From assembly GCA_022822905.1 (NCBI GenBank), contig JAJDYE010000014.1:60922-124921 (forward strand): a stretch of 64,000 bases of DNA. The letters are read 5' to 3'. Positions within the stretch are counted from its first letter, which is position 1. The number at the start of each line of letters is the position of its first letter. Positions 7,680 to 16,747 of the stretch are shown one piece after another. This DNA is from Acidimicrobiia bacterium (GTDB lineage Bacteria > Actinomycetota > Acidimicrobiia > Acidimicrobiales > Bin134). A program made the translations under genes and the position numbers. The notes under the pieces are model-generated. The model was not told the origin of the DNA, did no database searches, and saw only the letters and a program-made list of their open reading frames with translations.

Positions 7680-9616
7680 GCAGCATTCGGCAAGCCAAAC
7701 ATCAGCGCATTCCGGCGTTCCTGCGATCGTGGGGAGGAGTGTTCGGTGCCGGATGGCTGATCATTATGTTTCTCGCCTCGATCACTGCTCGTTGGTGGCG
7801 CCCTTACGACGTCGCGGAGCAGGACCTGATCGCACGGCTGCAGGGGCCCTCAAGCGAGTATTGGCTCGGTACCGATGCTGTGGGCCGCGACCTGTTCAGC
7901 CGAGTCTTCACCGCCGGCGCCTTACCCCTTCAGGCGTCGGCGGTGATGGTTCTCGTCGCTTTCGGCATCGGTCTGCCGCTTATCCTCATCGCGGCGGAAC
8001 GAGGCGGACGCGTCGAAGAGGCCATCGGTCGCTTCGCTGAGACAATCATGTCGCTGCCATCCACGGTGATCCTGTTGGCGGCAATCGGGGCTATCGGCAA
8101 TCGCATCTATCCCGTCATGATGATCTTCGGCCTGTTGGTCTCAGCAGCGCTGTACCGGATACTGATCGGGGTTGCGAAGTCCAGCCGACAACATCTGTAC
8201 ATTGATGCTGCCCGAGTCGACGGCATGGGCTCCATTCGGGTCAACCTTGCCCATGTTCTGCCCAGCATGGCCCGCCCGATCGCCGTTCAGGCAGCCATTG
8301 TCTACGCGATCGGACTGCTGATCATCAATGGTCTGGCGTTTCTCGGGTTCGGGCCCGGAGAACCTCAGCCCAGCTGGGGATTCATGATCAAAGACGCCTC
8401 CGACAACATTTTCAACTCCCCGTGGATGATGGTTCCTCCCGGCGTCGCCCTCTCGCTCACGGTCATGGCGGCGAATGCGCTGGCCGATGCGCTGGCCGGA
8501 CCCCTCGGCATCCCGGAGTACACCCCCCCTAAGCGTCGCCGAACTATCTCCGCTTCCCCAGCACAGCAGTCTGAGGGCACAGACAACCTCGCCCTCTCGG
8601 TCCGCGATTTGTCGGTGGTTGTCGAGGGGGGACCGACCCTTGTAAGCGGGATATCCTTCGATCTCCGACAAGGTGAAGTTATGGGCCTGGTCGGTGAGTC
8701 TGGCTGCGGTAAGACGATGACCGCCAGATCGCTCCTCGGCTTGCTTCCCGCGGGTGTGGAAGTGAGTAGCGGTTCCATCATCTGGCAGGGAAGGCAGATC
8801 GCCGGTCTGCCCGAACGGGATACGATCAAGATCCGCGGGCGGGAGATCGCCATGATCTCCCAGGAACCCATGGTCGCGCTGGATCCGCTGTTCTCCGTAA
8901 AGTCGCAACTCACCCGTCCGCTTCGGCGGTTTCGCGGCGTGGGGAGACGCGAGGCCCGGCGAATCGCCCTTGAGCTTCTCCGACAGGTCGGCATAGTCGA
9001 TGCCGAACGGGTGCTCAGGTGCTACCCGCATCAACTCTCGGGCGGCATGGCCCAGCGGGTCGCGATCGCGCTGGCGCTCACCGGCTCGCCGAAGCTCCTG
9101 ATTGCCGATGAGCCGACCACCGCCCTGGATGTGACTGTGCAGGCCGAGATTCTGAGCCTATTGCGGGCACTGGTTGCTGAAACGGGCATGTCAGTGTTGT
9201 TGGTCTCCCACGACCTCGGTGTGGTGGCCGATATCTGCGACCGGATCGCGGTTATGTACTCCGGACAAGTCGTAGAGGCCGGAACGGTGGCAGAAGTGCT
9301 CGAAGACCCGTATCACCCCTACACGATGGCGCTTCTCGGCGCGAACCCGCATGTCGCCGACGATGCCCCTGAGCCCGAGCGGCTGGCTGCGATCTCCGGC
9401 AGCGTGCCGCCTCCGGGCAATTGGCCGGAGGGGTGCCGCTTTGCGGACCGCTGCCAGTTCGCGGCAAGCGAATGCAGTGTCGCCTTCGAGCCCGAGCCCG
9501 CCCACGTAGACGGCATGTCGCTGTGCATTCGAACTGGAGAACTCCGACGAACTGGCGCGCAGTGGGCGCCTGAGCACCGCGGCGCCGAACTGGCTGTGGA
9601 ATCGGAGGCCCCATGA
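7676..9616 (+). CDS. Fused DppC-type permease and DppD-type ATPase
   Basis: This 646-residue protein joins two subunits normally made separately. Residues 1-285 are the second permease (N-terminal membrane segment, then LGTDAVGRDLFSRV and the BPD_transp_1 core ending near GIPEYTPP). Residues 300-646 are an ABC ATPase with Walker A GESGCGKT, signature LSGGMAQR, Walker B LLIADEPTT and switch His in LLVSHDLG. The C-terminal oligopeptide-type tail carries the conserved cysteines of CRFADRCQFAASEC. The frame is continuous across the join. Starts and stops overlap both neighbours by ATGA. Fixing the permease to one ATPase enforces stoichiometry. Confidence 0.92.
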   Translation: MSSIRQAKHQRIPAFLRSWGGVFGAGWLIIMFLASITARWWRPYDVAEQDLIARLQGPSSEYWLGTDAVGRDLFSRVFTAGALPLQASAVMVLVAFGIGLPLILIAAERGGRVEEAIGRFAETIMSLPSTVILLAAIGAIGNRIYPVMMIFGLLVSAALYRILIGVAKSSRQHLYIDAARVDGMGSIRVNLAHVLPSMARPIAVQAAIVYAIGLLIINGLAFLGFGPGEPQPSWGFMIKDASDNIFNSPWMMVPPGVALSLTVMAANALADALAGPLGIPEYTPPKRRRTISASPAQQSEGTDNLALSVRDLSVVVEGGPTLVSGISFDLRQGEVMGLVGESGCGKTMTARSLLGLLPAGVEVSSGSIIWQGRQIAGLPERDTIKIRGREIAMISQEPMVALDPLFSVKSQLTRPLRRFRGVGRREARRIALELLRQVGIVDAERVLRCYPHQLSGGMAQRVAIALALTGSPKLLIADEPTTALDVTVQAEILSLLRALVAETGMSVLLVSHDLGVVADICDRIAVMYSGQVVEAGTVAEVLEDPYHPYTMALLGANPHVADDAPEPERLAAISGSVPPPGNWPEGCRFADRCQFAASECSVAFEPEPAHVDGMSLCIRTGELRRTGAQWAPEHRGAELAVESEAP

Positions 9617-10629
9617 CCACGACCGTCCAGTCGAATCCTCCGGCAATTGAGGTACGCGACCTCGTCGTCCGTTATGGCGGGGGTCGACGAGCCATGAAGA
9701 CGCCCCCCGCGGTCGATGGTGTCTGCTTCGACATAGCGCCCGGTGAGACACTCGGACTCGTCGGCGAGTCGGGGTCGGGCAAGTCCACGATCGGAAAGGC
9801 GCTCTTGGGGTTGCAGCCGCCCACCGAAGGCACCATATGGCTGCACGGCAAGGACGTCACTACGGCATCATTGAAGGAGCGCCGGACCCTCGCATCCGAA
9901 TTGCGCGTCGTTTTTCAAGACCCGTATTCGTCGCTTAATCCGGCCCGGCGAATCGGGCAAACCCTTGCTGAGTCGCTGCGCCTGATCGGGATAAAAGGTG
10001 ACGCCGCTCGCGCCCGCGCCATCACAACCCTCGAATCCGTCGGGCTGCCCAGTGACAGCATTGACCGCTTCCCTTCGCAGTTCTCAGGTGGTCAGCGCCA
10101 GCGGATCGCCATCGCCCGCGCACTCGTTCGCGACCCCAACGTGCTCGTCCTCGACGAACCTGTGAGCGCCCTCGATCTATCCACCCAGGCTCAAGTACTC
10201 AACCTGCTCGCCGATCTCCGCGACGAGCACAAGCTGGCGTACCTGTTCATTGCCCACGATCTCGGCGTCGTCCGCTTCCTCGCCCATCGAGTTGTGGTGC
10301 TGTACCGCGGCCAAGTCATGGAGTCCGGCCCGGTCGAGGATGTGACAAGCCGCCCCCGCCATCCGTACAGCGTGGCGCTGACCGCTGCGGCGCCGGTCCC
10401 TCGTCCGGCCGAGCAGATCGATCGTCGCGCCCACCGTGAGGCTCTCAGCGTAGGCTCGGCCAGCACCGCGCCCCCCGACCCCAAAGGTTGCCCGTTCGCC
10501 TCTCGCTGCCCGTTGGCCGATGGGCAGTGCCATGCCGAGCGGCCGATGCTCCGACTGATCGGCGGTCAACGCGTCGCCTGTCACCACGCCGAACAAGTCG
10601 GTGTGACCTGGCCCCCACCCCCAAACTGA
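9613..10629 (+). CDS. ABC transporter ATPase, DppF/OppF type
   Basis: The 338-residue second ATPase of the importer has Walker A GESGSGKST, Q-loop VFQDPYSSLNP, signature FSGGQRQR, Walker B VLVLDEPVSALD and a switch His in LFIAHDLG. The tail has the conserved CPFASRCPLADGQC cluster seen in oligopeptide-family ATPases. It overlaps the fused gene by ATGA and ends 25 bases before the GH1 gene, so transporter and glycosidase form one operon. Confidence 0.92.
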   Translation: MTTTVQSNPPAIEVRDLVVRYGGGRRAMKTPPAVDGVCFDIAPGETLGLVGESGSGKSTIGKALLGLQPPTEGTIWLHGKDVTTASLKERRTLASELRVVFQDPYSSLNPARRIGQTLAESLRLIGIKGDAARARAITTLESVGLPSDSIDRFPSQFSGGQRQRIAIARALVRDPNVLVLDEPVSALDLSTQAQVLNLLADLRDEHKLAYLFIAHDLGVVRFLAHRVVVLYRGQVMESGPVEDVTSRPRHPYSVALTAAAPVPRPAEQIDRRAHREALSVGSASTAPPDPKGCPFASRCPLADGQCHAERPMLRLIGGQRVACHHAEQVGVTWPPPPN

Positions 10630-10654
10630 TCGGGCAGCTCGCCTAGGAGGAACC

Positions 10655-11896
10655 ATGACATATTCGACGAACCCGGCCTCATTCCTATGGGGCGCGGCCA
10701 CCGCTGGCCACCAGATCGAAGGCAACAACATCAATAGCGACACATGGTTCCTCGAGCACGTTGAGCCGACGGTGTTCGCCGAACCGTCCGGGGCGGCGTG
10801 CAATTCGTTCGAACGGTGGGAGGACGACCTCGCGCTCGTCGCCGGAATGGGTTTGAACAGCTACCGGTTTTCGGTGGAGTGGGCCAGGATCGAGCCGAAC
10901 CCGGGAGAGTTCAGCACCGCCGCCCTCGACCACTATGAGCGGATCGTCGACGGCTGTCTTGAGCGGGACCTCGCTCCGGTCGTTACCTACAATCACTTCA
11001 CCGCCCCGCACTGGTTTGGAGCTCGGGGCGGCTTCTTGGATGCCGATGCGCCGATGCGGTTCGCCACCTACTGCGCCAGGGTCACAGAGGCATTCGGTGA
11101 CCGCATCGCTTACGGACTCACCCTCAACGAGCCCCAGTTGCATCGCTTGCTGGCGTGGATCCCGCTTCCCGACTTCGTGTACGAGGCGAACAAAGCGACT
11201 CTTGCCGCGGCGTCAAAGGCCGCGGGCGTCGATCGGTACCGGGTGGCCAATGTCTGGATTCCAGCTGAGTTCGAGGAGTTTGACGATGGATTCGCAGCAG
11301 GACATGAGGCGGCCCGCGCCGCTATCAAGGCGGCCGTACCTGATCTTCCAATTGGCCTCAGCATAGCCATGTGCGACGACTGCGTTGTCGGCGACGACAC
11401 GACCGTGCGTGATCGCAAGCGGGCGGAGTGCTACGACCGCTGGCTGGACATAGCTGCCAACGACGACTTCATCGGCGTACAGAACTATGAGCGACGCTGG
11501 TACGACGGCGACGGAGCCGTTGAGGTCGACTCGTCACTGCCATTGAACGACATGGGCTCGGCCGTCGAACCCGGTTCACTGGCCGGGGCGGCGGCCTACG
11601 CGTACGAGCGCTCCGGCGTCCCAGTTCTGGTAACCGAGCACGGGGTAGCGACCGACGACGACACCCTGCGAGCTGGCCTAATTCCACCCGCCCTCGACCA
11701 ACTGATGGATCTTCGTGACAGTGGTGTCCCCCTGCTCGGGTACTTCCATTGGTCGCTCCTCGACAACTTCGAGTGGGTGTCCGGCTACAACCACCACCTC
11801 GGGTTGCACGAGGTGGACTTCAAGACCTTTTTGCGCACACCAAAGCCGAGTGCCCGGGTCTACGCCGATGTCGTTGCCCGCCACCAAGCAGGCTGA
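10655..11896 (+). CDS. Glycoside hydrolase family 1 (beta-glycosidase)
   Basis: This 413-residue cytoplasmic enzyme cleaves beta-glycosides. GH1 marks include FLWGAATAGHQIEG at the N-terminus, the acid/base Glu159 in TLNEP, the nucleophile Glu328 in VTEHG (the family norm is TENG, so Asn is replaced by His), and WSLLDNFEW near the end. It is somewhat shorter than the usual 440-480. AGGAGG precedes the ATG. Being last in the transporter operon, it probably releases sugar from an imported glycoside. If that is an aryl glucoside, the aglycone could feed the aromatic pathways on either side, but this is inference. Confidence 0.9.
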   Translation: MTYSTNPASFLWGAATAGHQIEGNNINSDTWFLEHVEPTVFAEPSGAACNSFERWEDDLALVAGMGLNSYRFSVEWARIEPNPGEFSTAALDHYERIVDGCLERDLAPVVTYNHFTAPHWFGARGGFLDADAPMRFATYCARVTEAFGDRIAYGLTLNEPQLHRLLAWIPLPDFVYEANKATLAAASKAAGVDRYRVANVWIPAEFEEFDDGFAAGHEAARAAIKAAVPDLPIGLSIAMCDDCVVGDDTTVRDRKRAECYDRWLDIAANDDFIGVQNYERRWYDGDGAVEVDSSLPLNDMGSAVEPGSLAGAAAYAYERSGVPVLVTEHGVATDDDTLRAGLIPPALDQLMDLRDSGVPLLGYFHWSLLDNFEWVSGYNHHLGLHEVDFKTFLRTPKPSARVYADVVARHQAG

Positions 11897-11901
11897 CCGG
11901 T

Positions 11902-13014
11902 TCAACGCCACACGTCGTTTGCAACCGCGACGACATGTCGGAGCTTGGCCCACTGCTGGTCCTCGGTCATGACGTTGCCGTGAACCGTCGAAGAAAACCC
12001 GCACTGCGGGCTGAGACAGAGCTGGTCAATTGCGACATAGCCACTGGCGTCATCGATCCTTGACTTGAGGTCGTCAGGATCTTCGAGCTCGGGGAACTTG
12101 GAGGTCACCAGCCCGAGCACAACGGTCTTGTCTTCGGGAACAAATCGCAACGGAGCGAAGTCGCCGGAACGCTCGTCGTCGTATTCCAGGAAGTAGGCGT
12201 CGACGTCGAGTTCGCTGAACAACACTTCAGCCACCGGTTCGTACCCACCGCTAGCAAAATAGGTGCTGCGAAAGTTGCCACGACAGAGGTGAATACAGAC
12301 CGTGAGATCGTCGGGGCAACCTTCAAGGGCCGCATTGATCAGCGCCGCATAGGTTTGAGGGAGCGCATTGGGGTCGTCCCCTCGATCGATGGCGCCTTGA
12401 CGCATGCCAGGATCGCAAAGGTACGCCAGGTTGGTATCGTCGAGTTGCACATAGCGACATCCGGCGGCGTAGAGCGCGGCGAGTTCGTCCCGATATACCT
12501 TCGCGAGATCCTCGAAAAACGAATCGAGGTAGGGGTACGACACGATGTCTATTCCGGCGCGTCCTCCCCGGAAATGCGCCATCGTCGGCGACGGGATTGT
12601 GACTTTGGTGAGGCAGCCCGCCGGTGTGTGACTGGAGACGAATTCATAGTCGGCGACCTGAATCGGATGGTCGTGAGTGAGTCTGCCGGTCACTGTGATC
12701 CGCGGAGGCGCCTGATGAACGGTCTCTTCCGAGTCGGACGTCGCCGCGATCATGCCCTCGACTGTGATACCGCCAAGCTGCTGGAGGAAGTCCAGGTGGA
12801 ACCACTCTCTGCGAAACTCACCGTCGGTGATGCTACGGATACCAGTCTCGGCCAGACGATTGACCAAAGCAGCGATCTCGGTGTCTTCAACTACGCGCAG
12901 CCCAGCTGCATCGATCTGCCCAGCTTGGTGGTTCAGCCGAGCTTGGAGGATTGTTGGCGTGCGCAGCAGGCTACCGACATGATCGGCTCGAAATGGGGGG
13001 TTGGTCTTGGACAT
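11902..13014 (-). CDS. Cobalamin-independent methionine synthase-family protein (MetE C-terminal domain type)
   Basis: The 370-residue protein matches the MetE catalytic barrel alone. Putative zinc ligands are visible in order: IHLCRGN (His and Cys) and the C-terminal SPQCGF (Cys); YVQLDDTNLAYL is the strand that binds the amino acid. It lacks the N-terminal half of true MetE. It lies 29 bases downstream of ligC in the same direction and is therefore in the lig regulon. Stand-alone members may transfer methyl groups from folate or other donors. Vanillate demethylation produces one-carbon units, so a role in methyl handling is possible but unproven. Confidence 0.75.
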   Translation of the reverse strand: MSKTNPPFRADHVGSLLRTPTILQARLNHQAGQIDAAGLRVVEDTEIAALVNRLAETGIRSITDGEFRREWFHLDFLQQLGGITVEGMIAATSDSEETVHQAPPRITVTGRLTHDHPIQVADYEFVSSHTPAGCLTKVTIPSPTMAHFRGGRAGIDIVSYPYLDSFFEDLAKVYRDELAALYAAGCRYVQLDDTNLAYLCDPGMRQGAIDRGDDPNALPQTYAALINAALEGCPDDLTVCIHLCRGNFRSTYFASGGYEPVAEVLFSELDVDAYFLEYDDERSGDFAPLRFVPEDKTVVLGLVTSKFPELEDPDDLKSRIDDASGYVAIDQLCLSPQCGFSSTVHGNVMTEDQQWAKLRHVVAVANDVWR

Positions 13015-13043
13015 TGTCGCATTCCTTGCGTGGTCGGTTCAGC

Positions 13044-13988
13044 TCAGCTCCGAAGCTGCTGCTCAAGCTTGTGGAGCCACTTGTAGCAACTCATGACTTG
13101 GCGGACGGAGCTATTGGGCTCGCGGCCCTCGCGGATGGCGGCAATGAACTCACGGTCTTGGAGCTCGATGCCGTTCATGGAAACGTCGACATGAGACACG
13201 TCGATGGGTTCGTCGCGCCCTGTGAAGAGGTCGTCGTAGCGGGCAATGTAGGTGCCGGAATCGCCGATGTAGCGGAAAAATGTGCCGAACGGTCCGTCGT
13301 TATTGAACGAAAGTGAGAGCGTGAGGATCGAACCACCGCTGGTCTTCATCTGGATCGACATGTCCATGGCGATGCCGAGTTCGGGATGGTGGGGACCTTC
13401 GAGCACATTGGCCGCTACGATCTCCTCACCGACCTGGTAGGCGAATAGGTCCACCGTGTGGGCGGCGTGGTGCCAAAGCAGGTGATCGGTCCATGAACGA
13501 GGTTGTCCCAGGGCGTTGGTGTTGGTGCGCCTAAAGAAGTATGTCTGCACGACCATCTGCTGGATGTTGAGCTCGCCAGCCTGGAGCTTGCTGCGCAGCC
13601 ACTGATGCGACGGGTTGAAGCGCCGGGTGTGACCGACCATGGCCACAAGGCCCGAACGCTCCTGAGTAGCGAGCACGGCTTCGGCCTCGGCAAGCGAATC
13701 GGCGAGTGGGATCTCGACTTGGACGTGCTTGCCAGCCTCCATGCAGGCAATCGACTGGCGAGCGTGCATCGGAGTGGGGGTGGCCAGGATTACGGCGTCC
13801 ACCTCGTCAACGTTCAGAGCCTCGTCGAGTTCGGTTCCCCAGTGGGCTATGCCGAATTCTTCGGCGACCTCGCGGGCGGTGTTGGACACGGGGTCGATGA
13901 CCGATATGACTTCGGCACCATCGATGGCGTCTATTCCCTCTAGGTGTTTGCGACCAAAGGCACCGGCACCAGCAAGGGCAAGCTTCAT
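13044..13988 (-). CDS. ligC: 4-carboxy-2-hydroxymuconate-6-semialdehyde dehydrogenase
   Basis: This 314-residue Gfo/Idh/MocA-family enzyme oxidises the hemiacetal of the ring-cleavage product CHMS to 2-pyrone-4,6-dicarboxylate with NAD(P). The Rossmann motif GAGAFG is at residues 7-12. The start MKLALAGAGAFGRKHLEG and the body (HTRRFNPSHQWLR, HHAAHTVDLFAY) resemble LigC of sphingomonads, as does the length. I chose ATG 13988 because AGAGGA precedes it; the longer frame would run into the divergent ligU gene. Its promoter region holds two GntR-type palindromes shared with ligU. Confidence 0.88.
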   Translation of the reverse strand: MKLALAGAGAFGRKHLEGIDAIDGAEVISVIDPVSNTAREVAEEFGIAHWGTELDEALNVDEVDAVILATPTPMHARQSIACMEAGKHVQVEIPLADSLAEAEAVLATQERSGLVAMVGHTRRFNPSHQWLRSKLQAGELNIQQMVVQTYFFRRTNTNALGQPRSWTDHLLWHHAAHTVDLFAYQVGEEIVAANVLEGPHHPELGIAMDMSIQMKTSGGSILTLSLSFNNDGPFGTFFRYIGDSGTYIARYDDLFTGRDEPIDVSHVDVSMNGIELQDREFIAAIREGREPNSSVRQVMSCYKWLHKLEQQLRS

Positions 13989-14043
13989 CGTAGATCCTCT
14001 CGGCTTCCACTCGTGCAGATGATCTTGCCACCTGCCCGCCAGG

Positions 14044-14066
14044 AATGTCGACAATCTTGTTGACAT
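14044..14066. promoter_or_regulatory. Tandem GntR-type operators in ligC/ligU divergent promoter
   Basis: GAATGTCGACAATC (14044-14057) differs by one base from a perfect palindrome found at 19255 in the ligJ/ligA promoter. A second weaker copy, TTGTTGACAT (14057-14066), is centred 12 bases further on. The TNGTNNACNA layout is typical of FadR/GntR operators. The gntR gene is third in the ligU operon, so autoregulation is expected. Confidence 0.65.
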
Positions 14067-14082
14067 TTGCGAAACTCGTCCA

Positions 14083-15156
14083 ATGGAAGGCGGCATTTCT
14101 TGCATGATCATGCGCGGTGGATCGTCCAAGGGGGCCTACTTCCTGCAAGAAGACTTGCCCACTGGTGCCGATGAGCGTGCTTCCCTGCTTCGTCGGATCA
14201 TGGGCTCACCAGACCCTCGCCAGATCGACGGGATTGGGGGGGCCCACCCACTCACGTCGAAGGTGGCAATTGTCGCGCCGTCTCCCGACGGAGAGGCCGA
14301 TGTCGACTATCTATTCCTCCAGGTCAACGTTGAAGACGACATAGTTTCCGACCGGCAGAACTGTGGCAACCTGCTTGCCGGCGTCGCCCCGTTTGCAATC
14401 GAACGAGGCGTCATCGATGCTCCCAGCGATGGCGAGGCGACGGTGAGGATCCGCATGCTCAACACCGACTCGATTGCCACTGCGCGGCTCGAAGTGCGCG
14501 ACGGCGCCCCGGTCTACGACGGCGATATGACGATTTCGGGCGTGCCAGGAACCGCCGCAGCGATCTCTCTGGAGTTCGAGGAAATCGCCGGGAGCTCGGC
14601 CGCTGCGCTACTCCCGACCGGCAAGCCGTTTGATGAAGTCGAGGGCATCGCCTGCACGATGGTTGACAATGGCATGCCGGTGGTCGTGATGGCGGCGGCC
14701 GACCTCGGTGTCACCGGCTATGAGCCATGCGCCGTCCTCGAAGGCAATGAGGCCCTGCGCACGAAACTCGAAGCGATCCGCGTCCAAGCGGGATACAGAA
14801 TGGGTCTCGGTGACGTCAGCGCAACGACAGTGCCGAAGCTCACGTTCGTCGCCCCACCGCAGGCGGGTGGAAATCTCTGTACTCGCACCTTCATTCCCCA
14901 CCGGTGCCACGACGCTATAGGTGTGTTTGGTGCGGTGGCAGTCGCCACCGCCGCACTGCTTCGCGGGTCGCCGGCGCACGAACTGCTCACTCCACCCGAC
15001 GACAGCGTCGTCCGGCTCGAACACCCCACCGGCCATTTTGACGCAGTCATAGAGATCAGCACCGATGCCGACGGCACGATCGAGATTCCCCGCGTCGGGA
15101 TAATTCGAACCACCCGAAAGCTGATGGACGGCACCGTCTTCCCTCGTCCGGAGTAG
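14083..15156 (+). CDS. galD: 4-oxalomesaconate tautomerase (PrpF family)
   Basis: The 357-residue protein belongs to the PrpF isomerase family and closely follows GalD of Pseudomonas and LigU of Sphingobium. It shows CMIMRGGSSKGAYF at the N-terminus, RQIDGIGGAHPLTSKVAIV, the catalytic cysteine segment QNCGNLLAGV, and DNGMPVVVM. It converts 4-oxalomesaconate between tautomers for the LigJ hydratase. It starts 95 bases from divergent ligC with two operator copies between, and ends two bases before ligI. LigU is an equally apt name. Confidence 0.9.
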   Translation: MEGGISCMIMRGGSSKGAYFLQEDLPTGADERASLLRRIMGSPDPRQIDGIGGAHPLTSKVAIVAPSPDGEADVDYLFLQVNVEDDIVSDRQNCGNLLAGVAPFAIERGVIDAPSDGEATVRIRMLNTDSIATARLEVRDGAPVYDGDMTISGVPGTAAAISLEFEEIAGSSAAALLPTGKPFDEVEGIACTMVDNGMPVVVMAAADLGVTGYEPCAVLEGNEALRTKLEAIRVQAGYRMGLGDVSATTVPKLTFVAPPQAGGNLCTRTFIPHRCHDAIGVFGAVAVATAALLRGSPAHELLTPPDDSVVRLEHPTGHFDAVIEISTDADGTIEIPRVGIIRTTRKLMDGTVFPRPE

Positions 15157-15158
15157 CA

Positions 15159-16064
15159 ATGGCTACTCGTAATCCTCCCCACACGTTCCCGCTTAAGCGA
15201 ACCGTGGCTGGTCCCCGACCCGAGATCAGTCCCCCGGTGGCGTTCACCCCCCCGCCGCTCGCGTGCGACGCCCACTGCCACGTCTTCGGCCCGGCCGCGG
15301 CGTTCCCGTTCTCCCCCAACCGTACCTACACGCCGCCCGACTCCGGGATCGACGACTTTCTACGCCTTCAGGACCGTCTCGGTCTCTCGCGTGCAGTGTT
15401 CGTGCAGGCCAGCTGCCACGGCTCGGACAACACTGCGATGGTAGACGCAATCAAGCGTGGTGGGGAGAGATTTGCCGGTGTGGCGATGATCGATCAGTCG
15501 TTTACCGACGACGACTTAATCGAGTTGCACGAAAACCGAGTGCGGGGCATCCGATTCAACTTTGTCGCCCATCTCGGCGGTGCCCCCGACCTCGACGAGT
15601 TCTGGGAGCTTGTGTACCGGGTCGCCAAGTTCGATTGGCACGTTGTCCTGCACTTCGACGCAAAGGACTTCGCCACATACACCGACGTCCTCGATGCCAT
15701 ACCAGTCCCGTACATCATCGATCACATGGCCCGCGTCCCCGCCGCGCACGGTATCCATCAGGAGCCGTTCCAGCGACTACTCGAACGCATCTCCACCGAC
15801 GAACGCTGCTGGGTGAAGATCAGTTGCGCCGAACGTCTCACAGAAGGACAGGTAGCACCATTCGACGATGTCATTCCATTGGCTCGGGCGCTCGTCGAAG
15901 CAGCCCCTGATCGACTCCTGTGGGGCACCGACTGGCCCCATCCGAACCTCAAAGTCATGCCCGACGAAGGCGAGCTTCTCGATCTCCTTGCAGCCTTCGC
16001 TCCCGACGAATCCGTACGAAACCGCATTCTGGTGGACAATCCCCAGGTGCTGTATACCTTCTAG
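15159..16064 (+). CDS. ligI: 2-pyrone-4,6-dicarboxylate hydrolase
   Basis: This 301-residue amidohydrolase-superfamily enzyme opens the lactone ring of 2-pyrone-4,6-dicarboxylate to give 4-oxalomesaconate. It has CDAHCHVFGP (His39, His41), the segment FVQASCHGSDN, FNFVAHLGG, IIDHMARVP and the C-terminal GTDWPHPN, all in the order expected for LigI. Family members with this function need no metal. It is two bases downstream of ligU, so the two are co-translated. Confidence 0.9.
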   Translation: MATRNPPHTFPLKRTVAGPRPEISPPVAFTPPPLACDAHCHVFGPAAAFPFSPNRTYTPPDSGIDDFLRLQDRLGLSRAVFVQASCHGSDNTAMVDAIKRGGERFAGVAMIDQSFTDDDLIELHENRVRGIRFNFVAHLGGAPDLDEFWELVYRVAKFDWHVVLHFDAKDFATYTDVLDAIPVPYIIDHMARVPAAHGIHQEPFQRLLERISTDERCWVKISCAERLTEGQVAPFDDVIPLARALVEAAPDRLLWGTDWPHPNLKVMPDEGELLDLLAAFAPDESVRNRILVDNPQVLYTF

Positions 16065-16069
16065 TTGCT

Positions 16070-16708
16070 ATGAGCCGCGCTGATTCCGTCACCGACACCC
16101 TTCGGCAGGCCATCCTGAAGGGCCGATTTGAGCCGGGAGATCGCCTCCTGGAAGTGGCGCTTGCCGAGGAGTACGCGGTGGGCCGGGCCGCGATTCGGTC
16201 TGCGCTCTTGGAGCTGACGTCCGGGGGACTCGTGAAGCGAGAGGCCAACCGTGGCGCGACTGTGCGGCGGATTTCGATCGCCGAGGCGATCCAGATCACC
16301 GAAGCACGCGCCGTTCTCGAGAGTCTCATCGCCGCCAGGGCGGCCCGCAATGCGTCAGCCGAATGCCACTCAGAACTCCGCCAGATCATCGCCGAAATGG
16401 AAGAAGCTGTCAGCGACGGCCAGAGCCAGGCCTATTCCGAGCTCAATGGACACATGCACTGCCGCCTAAGGGAAATGAGCGGCCACCATATTGCCTCGCA
16501 GCTGGTCGCTAATCTGCGCGATCGCGCCGCCCATCACCAGTACCGGCTCGCATTGATGCCGGGCCGCCCAATCGAGTCCCTGGAGGAGCATCGGGCAATT
16601 GTCGAAGCAGTCGTCGCTGGCGAAGAGGACACGGCTGCGCAGGCAATGCAAAACCACCTCCACTCGGTGATCGACGTGTTGACACGATGGGGAGACGCTC
16701 CCCGCTGA
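16070..16708 (+). CDS. GntR-family regulator (FadR type), probable lig regulator
   Basis: The 212-residue protein has an N-terminal winged helix (residues 5-65, with EVALAEEYAVGRAAIRSALLEL) and an FCD effector domain containing metal-site histidines (HMH, HRAIVEA, HLHSV). I chose ATG 16070, six bases after ligI; longer frames overlap ligI. As the only regulator inside the lig cluster it is the best candidate to bind the TTGTCGACAA palindromes in both lig divergent promoters. The effector is likely protocatechuate or a ring-cleavage product, by analogy. Confidence 0.85.
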   Translation: MSRADSVTDTLRQAILKGRFEPGDRLLEVALAEEYAVGRAAIRSALLELTSGGLVKREANRGATVRRISIAEAIQITEARAVLESLIAARAARNASAECHSELRQIIAEMEEAVSDGQSQAYSELNGHMHCRLREMSGHHIASQLVANLRDRAAHHQYRLALMPGRPIESLEEHRAIVEAVVAGEEDTAAQAMQNHLHSVIDVLTRWGDAPR

Positions 16709-16747
16709 AGGCTTGATGTCCTGGTACGGGGCTCAATTTGACGGGGA

